A stretch of DNA of 20,126 nucleotides from DAOTVD01 sp034437075. Lineage in GTDB: Bacteria > Chloroflexota > Anaerolineae > Aggregatilineales > J027. The stretch covers positions 1 to 20,126 of the forward strand of contig DAOTVD010000158.1 of the NCBI GenBank assembly GCA_034437075.1. Reading direction: 5' to 3'. Position numbers and translations under genes: made by a program. The notes under the pieces were generated by a model, which was given only the letters and a program-made list of their open reading frames with translations, searched no databases and was not told the DNA's origin. Shown here one piece after another: positions 20,121 to 20,126 of this stretch (positions are counted from its first letter, which is position 1; every line of letters begins with the position of its first letter).

Positions 20121-20126
20121 ATTGCG

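Noticed and set aside
1..20126. tRNA, rRNA or known riboswitch genes
   Set aside because: No cloverleaf-like or rRNA-like sequence and no riboswitch core motif was recognised in any intergenic stretch by eye.

Overview
The window reads as ordinary bacterial chromosome, GC-rich and densely coded. It carries one small prophage remnant and several non-coding repeat modules. The gene mix suggests a Chloroflexota (Anaerolineae-like) bacterium: a Ser/Thr kinase fused to an AAA-type ATPase and TPRs, a CtaA heme A synthase beside a PCuAC copper protein and a thioredoxin-like protein, a YfhO-type membrane protein, and G/C-tract hairpin repeats between genes. This assignment is inference; no rRNA or other marker gene is present.

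Layout. 1-2328 (minus strand): an apparent operon of moaB, a Gfo/Idh/MocA oxidoreductase, a DUF488-like protein and a lipoprotein cut by the window edge. 2329-2794: non-coding, with a terminator, a 183-bp MITE-like element and one copy of a 97-bp repeat. 2795-4360: phage-derived patch, with two small minus-strand genes (zinc-ribbon/winged-helix and coiled-coil) facing a plus-strand pair of HK97-gp10-like and DUF3168-like tail proteins. 4361-4694: a long inverted repeat. 4695-10629: signalling and redox genes (kinase-ATPase-TPR protein, convergent DUF3592 protein, cyclic-nucleotide-binding protein, aldo/keto reductase, secreted SH3-like protein), interrupted at 8489-8585 by the inverted second copy of the 97-bp repeat. 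10637-10984: a 348-bp relative of the first MITE-like element, inverted. 10981-15644 (minus): a YfhO-type membrane protein followed by three dual-specificity-phosphatase-like genes. 15730-18674: copper/cytochrome oxidase assembly genes (double PCuAC-like protein, thioredoxin-like protein, convergent ctaA). 18821-20120 (minus): two overlapping genes for two-TM SLATT/DUF4231-type proteins.

How the parts may work together. The oxidase-assembly module is the clearest functional unit: periplasmic copper carrier, thiol/copper protein and heme A synthase. Kinase, cNMP-binding protein and phosphatases are all signalling genes, but only proximity links them. Two of the three phosphatase genes carry an N-terminal phosphatase-like domain that has lost its catalytic cysteine (Cys to Ser and Cys to Asp) fused to an intact one; this and the SLATT pair are the best candidates for something new. 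Repeats of related sequence sit in inverted orientation around 2.5, 8.5 and 10.8 kb, so the DNA between them could invert, and a 14-base tag at their ends supplies the stop codon of two unrelated genes.
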